From CAYFWF01 sp964346815 (GTDB lineage: Bacteria; Acidobacteriota; Aminicenantia; Aminicenantales; Aminicenantaceae), in contig CAYFWF010000012.1 in assembly GCA_964346815.1 (NCBI GenBank), positions 1 through 22,569 on the forward strand: 22,569 bases of DNA, written 5' to 3'. Numbering within the stretch: position 1 is the stretch's first letter; each line of letters starts with the position of its first letter. A model generated the notes under the pieces. That model did no database searches. It saw only the letters and a program-made list of their open reading frames with translations, and was not told the DNA's origin. Shown here one piece after another: positions 22,441 through 22,569 of the stretch. The position numbers and the translations under genes were made by a program.

Positions 22441-22569
22441 CTACTTCAACTTAAAGGTGACGGTTACGGTGAAGATGACCCCTCTGGGTTTGCCGTTGAT
22501 GACCATGGGTTCATAGACCCACTGGCGGACGGCATCCTCAGCAGCCTGGTCGAGGAGAGGGATGGAGCG
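22441..22569 (-). CDS. TonB-type C-terminal domain protein (partial)
   Basis: The frame is open from the right edge to a TAG at 22443-22441, giving the last 42 residues; the start is outside the window. The residues PLLDQAAEDAVRQWVYEP, then NGKPRGVIFTVTVTFKLK, match the TonB C-terminal domain (alpha helix with AVRQWxYxP, then strands ending in xFxVTVxFxL). Such proteins pass proton-motive energy to outer-membrane receptors, and in Acidobacteria-like genomes the domain also occurs in other proteins. It indicates a diderm envelope. It converges on the efflux adaptor gene. Confidence 0.85.
   Translation of the reverse strand, partial: RSIPLLDQAAEDAVRQWVYEPMVINGKPRGVIFTVTVTFKLK

Noticed and set aside
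1..22569. CRISPR arrays, rRNA genes, transposase or integrase genes
   Set aside because: No regularly spaced repeat series, rRNA motif or recombinase catalytic motif was seen on either strand.

Overview
This 22.6 kb window looks like chromosome from a diderm (Gram-negative-type) bacterium. Evidence for an outer membrane is a TonB C-terminal domain, a lipoprotein NagZ-type hydrolase and a periplasmic efflux adaptor. A BadF/HgdC-type acyl-CoA dehydratase activase module suggests an anaerobic or micro-aerobic lifestyle. The lineage cannot be fixed from the sequence. An uncultured phylum near Acidobacteriota/Aminicenantota or a deltaproteobacterial-type lineage would fit, but this is a guess. Most of the window is single-copy housekeeping DNA of roughly balanced GC; the 3.1-7.9 kb block is visibly AT-richer.

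Layout. (1) 1-2932, plus strand: the end of a primary sigma factor (rpoD), khpA, fabF and a FabK/nitronate-monooxygenase-type flavoprotein that overlaps fabF by 4 bases. (2) 2933-7870: a 4.7 kb block bounded by two copies of the 3' end of a tRNA-Leu gene, 28 of 31 bases identical. The intact tRNA is at the right and a diverged fragment at the left. Inside are two plus-strand genes: a 972-residue tandem-ASKHA CoA-activase/DUF2229 protein and a 466-residue protein that resembles the missing C-terminal part of the long fused members of that family. No integrase gene is present. This looks like a decayed or trans-mobilised tRNA-targeted island and is the most unusual part of the window. (3) 7877-11387, minus strand: a compact gapA-pgk-tpiA-secG-tRNA-Leu(GAG) unit; secG followed by tRNA-Leu(GAG) is also the E. 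coli arrangement (secG-leuU). (4) 11388-11720: a divergent promoter region with a 9-bp palindrome over the likely gap promoter. (5) 11721-13738, plus: nnr and tsaE, also neighbours in E. coli. (6) 13739-13892: a copy of a widespread hairpin-type dispersed repeat between convergent genes. (7) thiE on the minus strand and a divergent MscS-type channel. (8) apt and an AzgA-like purine permease, an adenine/purine salvage pair with a good sigma-70 promoter and a terminator-like hairpin inside the end of apt. (9) A lipoprotein NagZ-type GH3 hydrolase and a GpgS-like (GT81) glycosyltransferase. (10) A periplasmic efflux adaptor with its own promoter and a small leader ORF, facing the 3' end of a tonB-type gene cut by the window edge.

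How the genes fit together: lower glycolysis is coupled to protein export (secG) in one transcript. Purine uptake and salvage form a second unit, and NAD(P)HX repair with tRNA t6A modification a third. The envelope genes (channel, lipoprotein hydrolase, possible glucosylglycerate synthesis, efflux adaptor, TonB) lie towards the right. All functional calls are from motif recognition by eye; no database search was run.
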